From NCBI RefSeq assembly GCF_900107115.1, contig NZ_FNOS01000002.1:1-64000 (forward strand): a DNA stretch of 64,000 nucleotides. Reading direction: 5' to 3'. The notes beneath the pieces were generated by a model. It ran no database searches. It saw only the letters and a program-made list of their open reading frames with translations, and had not been told where the DNA came from. How positions within the stretch are numbered: the first letter of the stretch is position 1; every line of letters starts with the position of its first letter. Source of the DNA: Salimicrobium album (GTDB lineage Bacteria > Bacillota > Bacilli > Bacillales > Halobacillaceae). This document shows, in pieces, positions 16,768 to 26,447 of the stretch. A program made the position numbers and the translations under genes.

Positions 16768-19215
16768 ATGTGGAAACAATTCATCGATAAATGTAAACAG
16801 CTTTTTGAACCGGAAGAAGAATTACCTGAAGAAGACAGAACGGCTCCTACATATCGAAGTTCGGAAGCAAAATCAAAAATGACGTACCATTACCCGAAAA
16901 CCGGCTCGTTCCGCTTTCCGATGATTCCGGATAACTCTGCTGACAACTCCCGCGTGAAGAAGGAAACAAAAGAAGCGGAAGCAGACAAAAGCCTGCAGCG
17001 AACAAGACAGCGTACCAGAAGGACGCAGTCGGAGGAAAGTACGGATAACAAAGGTTTTGAGCAGTTCAACTACCGAAGAAAGAAGGAAAATGCCGAAGAA
17101 AAAGAAAAGAGACCTTCTCCTTCTGCCAAACCCTTCACCCCTACGGCGGTTCCGTCCCCGGTCCATGGGTTTCAACGGCAAAGAAATTATGGAAAAGATG
17201 AAGAAATCACAGAAGAAAACGAGTTGATTCCCTCTGAGGAAGAGGGTATCCCGGATTATGAAACAGAGGAGGCGCCGGAGACGGTTGCGGAATCTGAATT
17301 TTTGGATATGGAAGACGAAGTGGAAGAAGAATCTGACGTTTCCGGAGATGCGGGCACGGAAGTCTTCCTTTCTATAGAAGAGGATACCGGGTCTACCGAA
17401 GAAGAGCTGCCGGTACAGGAAGAAGACGAAGTAAGAAACGGGGAGCCGGAGACTGCTGTTCCGGAAGAAGAAAAGCCTGTAGAAGAAACAGGGCAGGAGA
17501 CGTTCAGGGCAGCAGAGAGTGCAGCTGAGGAGAAGGAAAACGCAGCGGAAGAAGATACTTCGGAACCTGCGACGATCATTACCAGAGAAAAGCCTGGGAA
17601 CAAAGAAACGAAGAGCAGCCGATCTTCCGTCCCCTTCAATGTAATTATGACTCCGAAGGACAAAAGATCGAGAGACAAGAAACCGGGGGAACAGAATACG
17701 TCTCCGAAGACTGCAGAACCTGAGAAGACTGCAGAACTGCCGGAACAGAACGGTCTGACCGGAGAAGCTAAGAGAGAGACAGATAATAGAAGAGAATACG
17801 AGTTACCTCTCTATTTATTCAACGATAAAGTCGTCAGGGAAGAGAATGAAGATACGATTATCATCGAACAGATGGAGCAGCTTGAAAACACCCTTCAGCA
17901 GTTCCAGGTAAAAGCCAAAGTTACAGATGCGATGAAGGGACCTACGGTAACCAGGTTTGAAGTGCAACCCGAGCCGGGAGTGAAAGTTAGTAAAATCACC
18001 AATCTCTCCGACGATATTAAATTGAAGATGGCTGCCAGAGACATCAGAATGGAAGCGCCGATACCGGGGAAACAGGCCGTTGGCATTGAAGTGCCGAACC
18101 ATAAATCACAGATGGTGGGTCTTCAGGAAATTTTTGAAACGGAAGAATTCACGAACTCCGATTCTCCTCTTACGGTCGGTCTCGGCCTCGATATCGCAGG
18201 CGTACCTTCCGTAACGGACCTGAAAGATATGCCGCACGGGCTGATAGCCGGAGCTACCGGTTCCGGTAAGAGTGTATGCATTAATACAATCCTGCTTAGC
18301 CTGCTTTATAAATCGCACTATGAAGACGTCAAATTCATGCTCATCGATCCGAAAATGGTGGAACTTGCTCCGTACAACGGTCTACCTCAGCTCGTCTCCC
18401 CGGTCATTACGGATGTGAAAGCAGCAACTTCTGCCCTGAAGTGGGCAGTGAAAGAGATGGAGGAACGCTACGAGAAATTTGTGGAATATGGCGTACGTGA
18501 TGTTGAGAAGTACAACGACAAAGTGATCCGGGAAGGGAAAAGCGAGAAAAAGCTCCCGTATCTCGTAATCGTAATCGATGAACTTGCTGACTTGATGATG
18601 ACTTCTCCGCAGGAAGTGGAGGATGCCATCTGTAAAATAGCACAGAAAGCGAGAGCTTGTGGTATTCACCTGCTTGTAGCTACTCAGAGACCCTCCGTGG
18701 ACGTCATTACGGGGCTCATTAAAGCGAATATCCCGACGAGGATAGCTTTCAGTGTTTCCTCCCAGGCTGATTCCAGAACCGTGCTGGATGCCGGCGGCGC
18801 CGAGAAACTTCTCGGTAAAGGGGATATGCTGTTTATGGGTAACGGGGACCGGACTCCGCAAAGAGTTCAGGGAGCTTTCGTTTCTGATGAGGAGATAACG
18901 AGAGTCACCGGATTTATGAAAAATATCGCACCTGCCAATTATTTGTTTGAACAGGAAGAATTACTGAATCATATAAATAATGAAGAAGAGACGGACTCTC
19001 TGTTTGATGAGGCGGTCCGCTTCGTCCTATCTCAGAACGGGGCCAGTGCTTCTCTTATTCAGCGAAGGTTCCGGGTAGGATATAACCGTGCCGCCCGTCT
19101 GGTCGACCAGATGGAGGAGCACGGGATCATATCTTCACAGAAAGGCAGTAAGCCGAGAGATGTACTGCTTACCGAACAGCAGTCGGAAGAATGGAAGCAG
19201 GGGGAACTATCCTGA
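16768..19215 (+). CDS. sftA: DNA translocase SftA (FtsK/SpoIIIE family)
   Basis: An 815-residue soluble FtsK-type motor that moves DNA away from the closing septum. Residues 1 to about 340 form a highly acidic, low-complexity linker rich in Glu and Pro with no membrane spans, which separates SftA from SpoIIIE. The motor follows: Walker A GATGSGKS at about 494-501, Walker B VIVIDELADL at about 599-608, and ATQRPSVDVITG. The C-terminal gamma winged helix, which reads DNA polarity sequences, covers about 745-815 (SLIQRRFRVGYNRAARLVDQ). The upstream ribosome-binding site is weak. The length of the acidic linker is greater than usual and may reflect salt adaptation. Confidence 0.93.
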   Translation: MWKQFIDKCKQLFEPEEELPEEDRTAPTYRSSEAKSKMTYHYPKTGSFRFPMIPDNSADNSRVKKETKEAEADKSLQRTRQRTRRTQSEESTDNKGFEQFNYRRKKENAEEKEKRPSPSAKPFTPTAVPSPVHGFQRQRNYGKDEEITEENELIPSEEEGIPDYETEEAPETVAESEFLDMEDEVEEESDVSGDAGTEVFLSIEEDTGSTEEELPVQEEDEVRNGEPETAVPEEEKPVEETGQETFRAAESAAEEKENAAEEDTSEPATIITREKPGNKETKSSRSSVPFNVIMTPKDKRSRDKKPGEQNTSPKTAEPEKTAELPEQNGLTGEAKRETDNRREYELPLYLFNDKVVREENEDTIIIEQMEQLENTLQQFQVKAKVTDAMKGPTVTRFEVQPEPGVKVSKITNLSDDIKLKMAARDIRMEAPIPGKQAVGIEVPNHKSQMVGLQEIFETEEFTNSDSPLTVGLGLDIAGVPSVTDLKDMPHGLIAGATGSGKSVCINTILLSLLYKSHYEDVKFMLIDPKMVELAPYNGLPQLVSPVITDVKAATSALKWAVKEMEERYEKFVEYGVRDVEKYNDKVIREGKSEKKLPYLVIVIDELADLMMTSPQEVEDAICKIAQKARACGIHLLVATQRPSVDVITGLIKANIPTRIAFSVSSQADSRTVLDAGGAEKLLGKGDMLFMGNGDRTPQRVQGAFVSDEEITRVTGFMKNIAPANYLFEQEELLNHINNEEETDSLFDEAVRFVLSQNGASASLIQRRFRVGYNRAARLVDQMEEHGIISSQKGSKPRDVLLTEQQSEEWKQGELS

Positions 19216-19292
19216 ATCCCTTGTGAAAAGCTCGGCGTTTCATTATGATAGAAGTGAAGCAGTGACGATTTAAACGGATAAGGAGTAAAGCT

Positions 19293-20405
19293 ATGAAGGA
19301 AATATTACAAAAACTGAATGGGGAAATATCCCGTTTGACGAACAAAACATTTAAATTCGATGAACGTATCGGTGAGGGATGGTTTTCAGCGGTTTATTTT
19401 CTTAAAACCAATGATATCGTAAAGAAACATGTAGCCGATAACACTGTAACCATGCAGTTTTTCCAAAAGAGTCATGCGGTTCTCTGCGGTACGGATGAAG
19501 CTATAGCTCTTATCCACACGTTTGCAGAAAATCCCGGATCCCTGGAGGTTTACTCACTTAAGGACGGGGATCGTGTCAGCCCTTTTGAACCTGTGTTGAC
19601 AATCAGCGGTCCTTATCAGGAGTTCGGTTATCTCGAAGGAATTATCGACGGTATTCTCGCGAGAAGAACCTCGGTAGCTACTAATGTGTATAATGTAGTG
19701 AAAGCGGCGAGATCTTCCGGGAAACAAAAACCGATAATTTTTATGGGTGACCGGGATGATCATTATACACAACAGGCAGGAGACGGCTACTCGGCTTTCA
19801 TAGGCGGCTCCACCGCCCAGGCCACCCACGCCATGAATGAGTGGTGGGGGAAAGCAGGTATGGGTACTATGCCCCACGCATTACTCCAGATGTTCAAAGG
19901 GGATGTAGTAGCCGCAACGAAAGCTTATCAGGAAGAGTTCCCCGAAGACGAATTGACGACCCTTGTAGATTACAACAACGACGTTATCGGGGACTCCCTG
20001 AAAGTCGCCCGGGAGTTCGGCGATGATCTGAAGGGTGTGCGTCTTGATACATCCCGAACCCTTGTCGATAAATATTTCCTGAGAAATGAGCATCTTATGG
20101 GTACTTTTGACCCGCGTGGAGTCAATCCTGAACTCGTATTTGCACTCAGGAAAGCCCTCAACAGGGAAGGGTACAATCACGTGAAAATAATAGTGAGCGG
20201 TGGATTCTCGGAAGATCGTATCCGTCATTTTGAAGAGAATAAAGTTCCGGTGGATATGTACGGAGTCGGCGGGAGTCTGCTGGATATCACTATCGGTTTT
20301 ACCGGGGATAATGTTCTGTTGAACGGGGAACAGGAAGCGAAACAGGGTCGTAAGTATACCCCGAACCCGCGCCTGGAGAAAGTTGATTTTGTTCCCGGAC
20401 ATTAG
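19293..20405 (+). CDS. Nicotinate phosphoribosyltransferase
   Basis: A 370-residue enzyme that joins nicotinate and PRPP to give nicotinate mononucleotide in NAD salvage. Type II phosphoribosyltransferase barrel features are visible: FFQKSHAVLCGTDEAI near the start, GSTAQATHAMNEWW at about 172-185, VRLDTSR at about 249, and VSGGFSEDRIRHF plus GVGGSLLDITIGFTGD near the C-terminus. It is shorter than B. subtilis PncB and matches the compact form common downstream of sftA in Bacillaceae. AAGGAG precedes the ATG. An NAD kinase at 55 kb would act later in the same pathway. Confidence 0.92.
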   Translation: MKEILQKLNGEISRLTNKTFKFDERIGEGWFSAVYFLKTNDIVKKHVADNTVTMQFFQKSHAVLCGTDEAIALIHTFAENPGSLEVYSLKDGDRVSPFEPVLTISGPYQEFGYLEGIIDGILARRTSVATNVYNVVKAARSSGKQKPIIFMGDRDDHYTQQAGDGYSAFIGGSTAQATHAMNEWWGKAGMGTMPHALLQMFKGDVVAATKAYQEEFPEDELTTLVDYNNDVIGDSLKVAREFGDDLKGVRLDTSRTLVDKYFLRNEHLMGTFDPRGVNPELVFALRKALNREGYNHVKIIVSGGFSEDRIRHFEENKVPVDMYGVGGSLLDITIGFTGDNVLLNGEQEAKQGRKYTPNPRLEKVDFVPGH

Positions 20406-20413
20406 TAATGGAT

Positions 20414-20443
20414 AAAAAGCACGAAGGAATTCGTGCTTTTTTC
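20414..20443 (+). terminator. Terminator after nicotinate phosphoribosyltransferase
   Basis: AAAAAGCACGAA pairs with TTCGTGCTTTTT around GGAA, with a T-rich tail. Confidence 0.88.
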
Positions 20444-20583
20444 ATTGTGACAGAAGGACATACTTCCTGCTTTTGATTACTAAAAGAACGTGATAAAATG
20501 ATATAGCACTAAGCTGGGAAATTTACATTACTGAATAATACATATAAGTTTACCTATATGGAATTTATTACGGAGGTTTTTTT

Positions 20584-21891
20584 ATGACTACTTACCACTT
20601 TGTTGGTATTAAAGGTACGGGTATGAGTGCTCTGGCACAAATACTTCATGATTCGGGCGAAACGGTCCAGGGGTCGGATGTGGATAAATACTTTTTTACC
20701 CAGAAGGCTCTCGAAGAAAAGGGGATTAAAATACTGCCTTTTTCTGCTGATAATATTGAAGAAGAATATGTAGTAATAGCCGGCAACGCTTTCGGAGATG
20801 AGCACGAGGAAATAAAGCGGGCCAAAGAGCTTGGACTTACCTATTACCGCTACCACGACTTTTTGGGCGAGTGGCTTAAACGCTTTACGAGTATCGCCGT
20901 AACCGGGGCACATGGGAAAACTTCCACAACCGGCCTTCTTTCCCACGTACTCGATGAGAACTACCCGACCTCATTCCTTATCGGGGATGGTACCGGAAAG
21001 GGAGGGGAGAACAGCGAATACTTTGTATTTGAATCCTGTGAATACAGGCGCCATTTCCTTTCTTATTATCCGGATTATGCCATCATGACAAACGTCGATT
21101 TCGATCACCCCGATTACTTCACAAGTATCGATGACGTATATGACGCGTTTCAGCAGATGGCGATGCAGGTAAGGAAAGGGATAATTGCGTGCGGGGATGA
21201 TGAACATCTGCAGCATATCAAAGCCAATGTCCCTATCGTTTATTACGGTTTTCAGGAGTCGAATGATTTCCAGGCTAAAAATGTGTACGAAACAGAAGAA
21301 GGCACTACCTTTGATGTCTTTGTAAGAGGTACCTATTACGCCACCTTTACGATTCCGCAGTTTGGATCGCATACTGTATTGAATGCACTGAGCGTCATTG
21401 CTCTCTGCGACTATGACGGCATACCGGCCGAAGAGATCAATGCACTGAAAACATTCGCCGGAGTGAAGAGAAGATTCACGGAAAAAGAATGGGGCGGGCA
21501 GATTCTTGTAGATGATTACGCTCATCATCCGATAGAAATTGCCGCCACCATCGACTCTGCACGAAAAAAATATAAGGGTCGTCCGGCGGTAGCTATCTTT
21601 CAGCCCCACACTTTTTCAAGAACGAAAGCTTTTCTTAAAGAGTTTGCCGAAAGCCTGCAGGAAGCGGACTACGTTTATCTGTGTGACATTTTCGGTTCTG
21701 CACGGGAAAGCAAAGGCAACCTGACTATCAACGATCTCCAGGAACTCATTCCGGGTGCTGAAATACTTGCTATTGAAGACACAGAAAAATTGAAAGAGCA
21801 CAAAAACGGTGTTCTTCTGTTCATGGGAGCGGGAGATATTCAGAAATTCCAAGAAGAATACGAAGCAAAAGTGAAAAGCGTAGCCGAGTAA
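20584..21891 (+). CDS. murC: UDP-N-acetylmuramate--L-alanine ligase MurC
   Basis: A 435-residue Mur ligase that adds L-alanine to UDP-MurNAc in the cytoplasm. The N-terminal Rossmann domain starts with [14 protein letters not shown] (about 8-21); the ATP-binding P-loop is [10 protein letters not shown] at about 108-117; the central [17 protein letters not shown] and FDHPDYF blocks and the C-terminal [10 protein letters not shown] and FQPHTFSRT motifs are all intact. TACGGAGG stands upstream of the ATG. Its location before ytxGHJ is conserved in Bacillus. Confidence 0.96.
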   Translation: MTTYHFVGIKGTGMSALAQILHDSGETVQGSDVDKYFFTQKALEEKGIKILPFSADNIEEEYVVIAGNAFGDEHEEIKRAKELGLTYYRYHDFLGEWLKRFTSIAVTGAHGKTSTTGLLSHVLDENYPTSFLIGDGTGKGGENSEYFVFESCEYRRHFLSYYPDYAIMTNVDFDHPDYFTSIDDVYDAFQQMAMQVRKGIIACGDDEHLQHIKANVPIVYYGFQESNDFQAKNVYETEEGTTFDVFVRGTYYATFTIPQFGSHTVLNALSVIALCDYDGIPAEEINALKTFAGVKRRFTEKEWGGQILVDDYAHHPIEIAATIDSARKKYKGRPAVAIFQPHTFSRTKAFLKEFAESLQEADYVYLCDIFGSARESKGNLTINDLQELIPGAEILAIEDTEKLKEHKNGVLLFMGAGDIQKFQEEYEAKVKSVAE

Positions 21892-21914
21892 CAAAAGCAC
21901 ATAAATAAAGACTC

Positions 21915-21937
21915 CCGGGGGATTTTTATAATCCCCT
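21915..21937 (+). other. Hairpin after murC (weak terminator or attenuator)
   Basis: GGGGATT pairs with AATCCCC around TTTAT just past murC. The tail is not T-rich, so termination would be inefficient. It sits 30 bases before the SigB-type promoter. Confidence 0.4.
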
Positions 21938-21966
21938 GATAATGTTATAGTTAGGGAGTGGCATCG

Positions 21967-21992
21967 GTTTAATTGCGCTTATGGAAGGGTAG
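21967..21992 (+). promoter_or_regulatory. SigB-type promoter of ytxGHJ
   Basis: GTTTAA (21967-21972), a 14-base spacer and GGGTAG (21987-21992) match the SigB consensus GTTTAA-N12-14-GGGTAT with one mismatch. In B. subtilis ytxGHJ belongs to the SigB general stress regulon. The site lies about 44 bases upstream of the ytxG start and excludes the longer reading frame that would begin at 21973. Confidence 0.75.
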
Positions 21993-22035
21993 TAGGTATA
22001 AGTACTATCTACATAAGAAAAGAGGGGTGGAAATT

Positions 22036-22440
22036 ATGGATATTCTCACTTATGTTGCGATCGGAGTCGCAGTATTGGCTTTGATTGTACTCGCAGTTTA
22101 CGCTGTGAAGACTATCTCCACCGTTAAGAAAACGATGAATCAGGCGAACGAGACGGTAGAAGGAGTTCAGGAACGTACGGAAGGAATCACTACCGGTGTC
22201 ACTACTCTTCAGGAAAAAGGTGAATCCCTGACTGAGAAGCTGAACAACCATAAAGAACTTCTGGATGAAACGATAGCGCAGATCAAGACTCCTGCCAGTA
22301 AAAAGGACGATCTCGACAAAGCGCTCAGTGACGTCCCGACGTCCAACGTCCGTGCAGACTCACAGGAAGTCAATGAAGTTTTTGGCTGGGTTCATGCAGT
22401 GCTTGACGTATGGGGAATTACGAAGAAGTATAATATTTAA
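22036..22440 (+). CDS. ytxG: DUF948 general stress protein YtxG
   Basis: A 134-residue protein with one N-terminal membrane span (MDILTYVAIGVAVLALIVLA) followed by a helical, coiled-coil-like domain of the DUF948 family (KKTMNQANETVEGVQERTEG). The function is unknown; B. subtilis YtxG is SigB-dependent and interacts with division proteins in some screens. The start is the ATG at 22036 with AGAGGGGTGG upstream; the in-frame TTG at 21973 lies inside the promoter. It is 16 bases from ytxH. Cytoplasmic face anchoring is inferred. Confidence 0.92.
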   Translation: MDILTYVAIGVAVLALIVLAVYAVKTISTVKKTMNQANETVEGVQERTEGITTGVTTLQEKGESLTEKLNNHKELLDETIAQIKTPASKKDDLDKALSDVPTSNVRADSQEVNEVFGWVHAVLDVWGITKKYNI

Positions 22441-22456
22441 AGGAGGATGTTGACAA

Positions 22457-22786
22457 ATGGCAAAAGAGAAACAGAACCAGAACCAGGGGAACAGCAAAGA
22501 TTTTATACTGGGAACGATTATAGGAGTGCTTATAGGTGCGGCTACTGCATTGTTCGTAGCTCCTAAATCAGGCAAGGAACTTCGTGAAGATCTTAATGAA
22601 AATTCAGGAGTATGGAAAGAAAAAGCAGCTTCGACTACTCAGGATCTCAGTTCTAAAGTTAAAGAGAAAGTACAGGGGAACTCCGACGAAAAAGAAGCTG
22701 AACAGGCTGCCCAGGAGGTTGCGGAAGCAATTGAAGAAGCAGCACGCGAACTTGAGCAGGAACAGGAAAAAGGACAATCCAATTAA
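22457..22786 (+). CDS. ytxH: YtxH-family stress protein
   Basis: A 109-residue YtxH/DUF883-like protein. It has a short polar N-terminus, a glycine-rich hydrophobic segment (FILGTIIGVLIGAATALFVA, about 15-34) with the family's APKSGKELRE motif next, then an amphipathic Glu/Gln/Ala-rich tail. A strong AAAGGAGG lies before the ATG. It is co-transcribed with ytxG from the SigB-type promoter. The role is unknown; membrane association under stress is inferred. Confidence 0.92.
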   Translation: MAKEKQNQNQGNSKDFILGTIIGVLIGAATALFVAPKSGKELREDLNENSGVWKEKAASTTQDLSSKVKEKVQGNSDEKEAEQAAQEVAEAIEEAARELEQEQEKGQSN

Positions 22787-22793
22787 TTTCAGG

Positions 22794-22824
22794 AAGGCGT
22801 GGGCTTGCTCCCTCGCCTTTTTTT
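22794..22824 (+). terminator. Terminator between ytxH and ytxJ
   Basis: AAGGCG-T-GGG pairs with CCC-T-CGCCTT (one internal mismatch) around a short loop and is followed by seven T. It would end most ytxGH transcripts before ytxJ, leaving ytxJ to read-through or its own promoter. Confidence 0.75.
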
Positions 22825-22881
22825 CTTCTATGATAAGGGTAAAGAGAAAATTATGAATGAAAAAATGGGAGGAGATTTCAG

Positions 22882-23202
22882 ATGGAAACAGTAACATCTA
22901 TTCAGAAACTAAAAGAATTATTGAAGAACGAAGAAGAATTTATACTGCTGAAACATAGTCTTACATGTCCTATCAGCGCATCTGCAAAAGGGGAGGCAGA
23001 GAACTTTGAACGTTCTTCCGATACTCCGGTGTACTTCATACCTATTCAGGAAGCAAGGGATGTATCCCAGTTTGCAGCTGAAGAGTTGAAAATCTCCCAT
23101 GAATCCCCCCAGGCTTTTTATATAAAGAAAGGATCGGTAGAATGGAACGCGACACACTTTGATATTACGAAGACGAACCTGGATAAGGCGGTCATTTCCT
23201 GA
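22882..23202 (+). CDS. ytxJ: Monothiol bacilliredoxin-like protein YtxJ
   Basis: A 106-residue thioredoxin-fold protein of the YtxJ/DUF2847 family, linked to the bacillithiol system. The active site is TCPIS with a single cysteine at about residue 30, as in monothiol bacilliredoxins that remove bacillithiol from proteins. Residues ISHESPQAFYIKKG (about 74-87) include the cis-proline loop. GGGAGGAG precedes the ATG. In B. subtilis ytxJ is the third gene of the SigB operon; here a terminator separates it from ytxH. Confidence 0.9.
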   Translation: METVTSIQKLKELLKNEEEFILLKHSLTCPISASAKGEAENFERSSDTPVYFIPIQEARDVSQFAAEELKISHESPQAFYIKKGSVEWNATHFDITKTNLDKAVIS

Positions 23203-23325
23203 ACTTAGATCTGTTAACTATGATGAATTTCTTTAATAAGGGTGACAATTCAAAATAATTCAGCTATAATTGCCCTAATTATCAATAAGAGGTAATTTTT
23301 TATGAAGGAATAAGGGGGACTAACG

Positions 23326-24402
23326 ATGAGTAACCAACAACTCGATCAATTACGTAACGAACTGGACGATGTAAACGTAGAGCTATTGAATTTAATAAGT
23401 AAACGCGGTGATCTGGTAAAGAGTATAGGAGAAGTGAAAGAGCAGCAGGGCATGAATCGTTTTGACCCCGTGCGTGAGAGAGCAATGCTTGACAAGATAG
23501 TGGAGAACAACGAAGGTCCTTTCGAGAACTCTACCGTAACGCAGCTTTTCAAAGAGATTTTCAAAGCGAGCCTTGAGCTTCAGGAAGACGATCACCGGAA
23601 GGCTCTGCTAGTGTCGCGTAAGAACAAAGCCGAGGACACTGTTGTGAATATCAAAGGGGAAAAAGTCGGAGCCGGAGAGCTGACCCACGTATTCGGCCCG
23701 TGCTCGGTGGAGAGTTACGAACAGGTTAAGGAAGTAGCACAGGCCGTGAAGAAACAGGGCGGTAAGCTGCTCAGGGGCGGTGCATACAAACCGCGTACTT
23801 CTCCTTACGATTTCCAGGGCCTCGGTGAAGAAGGACTGCAAATTCTTAAACGTGTGGCAGATGAAGAAGGACTCGCCGTAATTTCGGAAATAGTCAATCC
23901 CGCCGATATAGAGAAAGCCGTAGACTACATTGATGTCATTCAAATCGGTGCCCGCAATATGCAGAACTTCGAACTTCTGAAAGCGGCAGGTGCCGTTAAG
24001 AAGCCGGTTCTTCTGAAACGCGGTATGTCAGCTACTATCTCTGAGTTCATCAATGCGGCTGAGTACATCATCTCCCGGGGTAATGACCAGATCATCCTGT
24101 GTGAACGCGGAATACGCACATACGAGAAAGCTACCCGTAATACGCTGGACATTTCAGCGGTTCCTATTTTGAAACAGGAAACTCACCTGCCTGTTCTTGT
24201 GGACGTAACGCACTCAACAGGCCGGAGAGATTTGTTGCTGCCGACTGCAAGAGCTGCAATCGCAATCGGAGCAGATGGTATAATGGCTGAAGTTCACCCT
24301 GACCCGGCAGTGGCGCTTTCAGATTCTGCCCAGCAGATGGATATCCCTACATTCGAATCTTTCATTAATGAAATAAATAAGCAGCAACCGGTGAAATCAT
24401 AA
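23326..24402 (+). CDS. aroA: DAHP synthase / chorismate mutase, bifunctional
   Basis: A 358-residue enzyme of the first step of aromatic amino acid synthesis (B. subtilis AroA(G)). Residues 1 to about 85 are an AroQ chorismate mutase domain ([20 protein letters not shown], then NRFDPVRE), which acts as the allosteric sensor for chorismate and prephenate. The type I-beta DAHP synthase barrel follows, with [10 protein letters not shown] at about 125-134, [14 protein letters not shown] at about 149-162, [10 protein letters not shown], and the metal ligands in [10 protein letters not shown] and EVHPDP. AAGGGGG precedes the ATG. It lies directly before ccpA as in B. subtilis. Confidence 0.95.
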   Translation: MSNQQLDQLRNELDDVNVELLNLISKRGDLVKSIGEVKEQQGMNRFDPVRERAMLDKIVENNEGPFENSTVTQLFKEIFKASLELQEDDHRKALLVSRKNKAEDTVVNIKGEKVGAGELTHVFGPCSVESYEQVKEVAQAVKKQGGKLLRGGAYKPRTSPYDFQGLGEEGLQILKRVADEEGLAVISEIVNPADIEKAVDYIDVIQIGARNMQNFELLKAAGAVKKPVLLKRGMSATISEFINAAEYIISRGNDQIILCERGIRTYEKATRNTLDISAVPILKQETHLPVLVDVTHSTGRRDLLLPTARAAIAIGADGIMAEVHPDPAVALSDSAQQMDIPTFESFINEINKQQPVKS

Positions 24403-24407
24403 ATTTA

Positions 24408-24438
24408 CAAAAAGTCAGGTTAACAGCCTGGCTTTTTA
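24408..24438 (+). terminator. aroA terminator
   Basis: AAAAGTCAGG pairs with CCTGGCTTTT (one G-T wobble) around a short loop, with a T-rich tail. Confidence 0.85.
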
Positions 24439-24478
24439 AATTGTACCGGTTTCGTTATAATGAATGGGAAGACATGAA

Positions 24479-24507
24479 TTGCAGGTTTTTCTTAAATATC
24501 GTATGAT
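24479..24507 (+). promoter_or_regulatory. Candidate SigA promoter of ccpA
   Basis: TTGCAG (24479-24484), a 17-base spacer and TATGAT (24502-24507). The predicted start is about 55 bases before the ccpA initiation codon. Confidence 0.5.
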
Positions 24508-24568
24508 TATTAAGATTAATTAATAGGGTATAGTAGTTTTAAAAGCAGTTTTAGAGGAGGAAATGAAC

Positions 24569-25570
24569 ATGAATGTAACAATATATGATGTGGCACGGGA
24601 AGCCAATGTATCCATGGCTACTGTGTCCAGGGTCGTAAATGGTAACCCTAACGTGAAACCGGCTACAAGAAAGAAGGTCCATGAAGCGATTGAACGTCTC
24701 GGTTATCGACCGAATGCCGTAGCCAGAGGGCTGGCCAGTAAGAAGACGACTACGGTAGGAGTGATCATACCGGATATTTCCAGCATCTTTTTCGCTGAAC
24801 TGGCCAGAGGGATTGAAGATATTGCGACGATGTATAATTATAATATTATTTTGAGCAACTCCGACCAGAACAAAGATAAAGAACTTCATCTGATCAATAC
24901 AATGCTCGGCAAGCAGGTGGATGGTCTCATCTTCATGGGAGGAGATATAACAGAGGAACATACAGAGGAGTTCCGGAGAGCTTCTGTACCGGTTACGCTG
25001 GCGGCGACGCTCGACGAAAGTGAAGAGACTCCTTCTGTAAACATCGACTACGGCGACGCAGCTTATGAAGCTACTGAACATCTGCTTTCCACCAGTAAAA
25101 GAGTAGCTTACGTTTCAGGACCGGATAATACGTCCATAAACACGAAAAAACTGGAAGGTTATAAACGCGCATTGAAAGATTATAACCAGGGCGTCGATGA
25201 TGAACTCCTCGTACTGGGTGATTATTCGTATGATTCGGGTCTGGAAGCGGCTGAACAGATTATCGCTCTCGAAGAACGTCCGGGCGGAGTATTCGTAGCT
25301 TCCGATGAAATGGCTCTCGGTGTCATCCATGGTTTTCAGGACAAAGGTCTCAGCGTACCGGAAGATATCGAAGTGATCGGCTTTGATAATACCAGACTTG
25401 CAACGATGATCCGTCCTACGTTATCTACTGTTGTACAGCCGATGTATGATATTGGAGCCGTGTCGATGAGGCTTCTGACTAAATTGATGAACAAAGAACA
25501 GGCGGAGGATACGAATGTGATCCTTCCTCACAGAATCATTGAAAGAAACTCAACGAATCAAAAAAAGTGA
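24569..25570 (+). CDS. ccpA: Catabolite control protein A
   Basis: A 333-residue LacI-family master regulator of carbon catabolite control, which binds cre operators together with HPr-Ser-P. The N-terminal DNA-binding domain reads [20 protein letters not shown], nearly identical to B. subtilis CcpA; the hinge and periplasmic-binding-like core follow ([20 protein letters not shown] at about 58-77). An ATG at 24563 is in frame but too close to GGAGG, so the ATG at 24569 is used. Cre-like sequences upstream of ytnP and ackA in this window are candidate targets. motP follows after 46 bases, as in B. subtilis. Confidence 0.96.
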   Translation: MNVTIYDVAREANVSMATVSRVVNGNPNVKPATRKKVHEAIERLGYRPNAVARGLASKKTTTVGVIIPDISSIFFAELARGIEDIATMYNYNIILSNSDQNKDKELHLINTMLGKQVDGLIFMGGDITEEHTEEFRRASVPVTLAATLDESEETPSVNIDYGDAAYEATEHLLSTSKRVAYVSGPDNTSINTKKLEGYKRALKDYNQGVDDELLVLGDYSYDSGLEAAEQIIALEERPGGVFVASDEMALGVIHGFQDKGLSVPEDIEVIGFDNTRLATMIRPTLSTVVQPMYDIGAVSMRLLTKLMNKEQAEDTNVILPHRIIERNSTNQKK

Positions 25571-25616
25571 CGATATATAAAGTATAAGTCACATCGTTCG
25601 TTGAGGAGAGAGCAGT

Positions 25617-26447
25617 ATGAACAAAAAAGATATATTGACTCCGATAGGTATTACTTTAGGTTTCATTATGATTATGGTCGGAATCACGGTCAACGGCGGG
25701 ATAGGAGGGCTGAAGTCGTTCATTCAGGCTACCTCTGTGTTTATTGTTCTTGGCGGAACTCTTGCCGCCCTGTTCGTGAACTTTAACCTGGGAGAAATGA
25801 AGCTGGCTTATAAAGCCATTCGCATGTCCTTCAACAAGGATTCCATGGATTTGCCCGAACTGATAAAGCTGTTTGTTAAATTATCCGACAGAGCTCGGCG
25901 CGAGGGACTTCTGGCTTTGGAAGCGGAAGCGGAGAACATCGAAGACCCTTTCATAAGAAAAGGAATATTGATGTCTGTGGACGGAATAGAACCTGAACTG
26001 GTCAACGAAATCATGAGTGCCGAAGTGAGTGCGGTCGAGGAACGTCACCAGAGAGGGCGTGCTATCGTGGAAAAAGCGGGAGAATACGCTCCTGCCTGGG
26101 GGATGATAGGTACGTTGATCGGCCTTATCCTCATGCTGGAGAGTTTAAATGATCCCGCTACGCTCGGCCCTCAAATGGCTGTCGCCCTTTTGACGACGCT
26201 GTACGGTACAGTTCTTGCAAACCTTGTTTTTTTACCTATGGCCGGGAAACTCGAAAACAAAACCGATCAGGAAATCTTCAAAAAGCAAATAATCACCGAA
26301 GGTATTATCGGTGTCCAGTCCGGACAGAACCCGAAAATTCTGGAAGAAAAACTGAGTGCTTTTCTATCGGAGGAAGAAAAAGAAAAAATGGCTTCCAAAG
26401 AAGCACAGGAGCAGGAAATGCCGAAGGATGCGGCCAATGAAGCATAG
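25617..26447 (+). CDS. motP: Flagellar motor stator protein MotP
   Basis: A 276-residue MotA-type stator subunit with four membrane spans: two near the N-terminus (IGITLGFIMIMVGITVNGGI; ATSVFIVLGGTLAALFVNF) and two after the large cytoplasmic loop (WGMIGTLIGLILMLESL; ALLTTLYGTVLANLVFLP). The cytoplasmic loop with ARREGLLALEAEAE contacts the rotor. Its place directly behind ccpA and before motS identifies it as MotP rather than MotA, and hence as part of the sodium-coupled stator known in Bacillus. TTGAGGAGAG precedes the ATG. The acidic C-terminal tail overlaps the start of motS. Confidence 0.94.
   Translation: MNKKDILTPIGITLGFIMIMVGITVNGGIGGLKSFIQATSVFIVLGGTLAALFVNFNLGEMKLAYKAIRMSFNKDSMDLPELIKLFVKLSDRARREGLLALEAEAENIEDPFIRKGILMSVDGIEPELVNEIMSAEVSAVEERHQRGRAIVEKAGEYAPAWGMIGTLIGLILMLESLNDPATLGPQMAVALLTTLYGTVLANLVFLPMAGKLENKTDQEIFKKQIITEGIIGVQSGQNPKILEEKLSAFLSEEEKEKMASKEAQEQEMPKDAANEA

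Noticed and set aside
21973-22035. A longer ytxG start at TTG 21973
   Set aside because: The codon lies inside the SigB-type promoter; the ATG at 22036 has a good ribosome-binding site and matches the family N-terminus.
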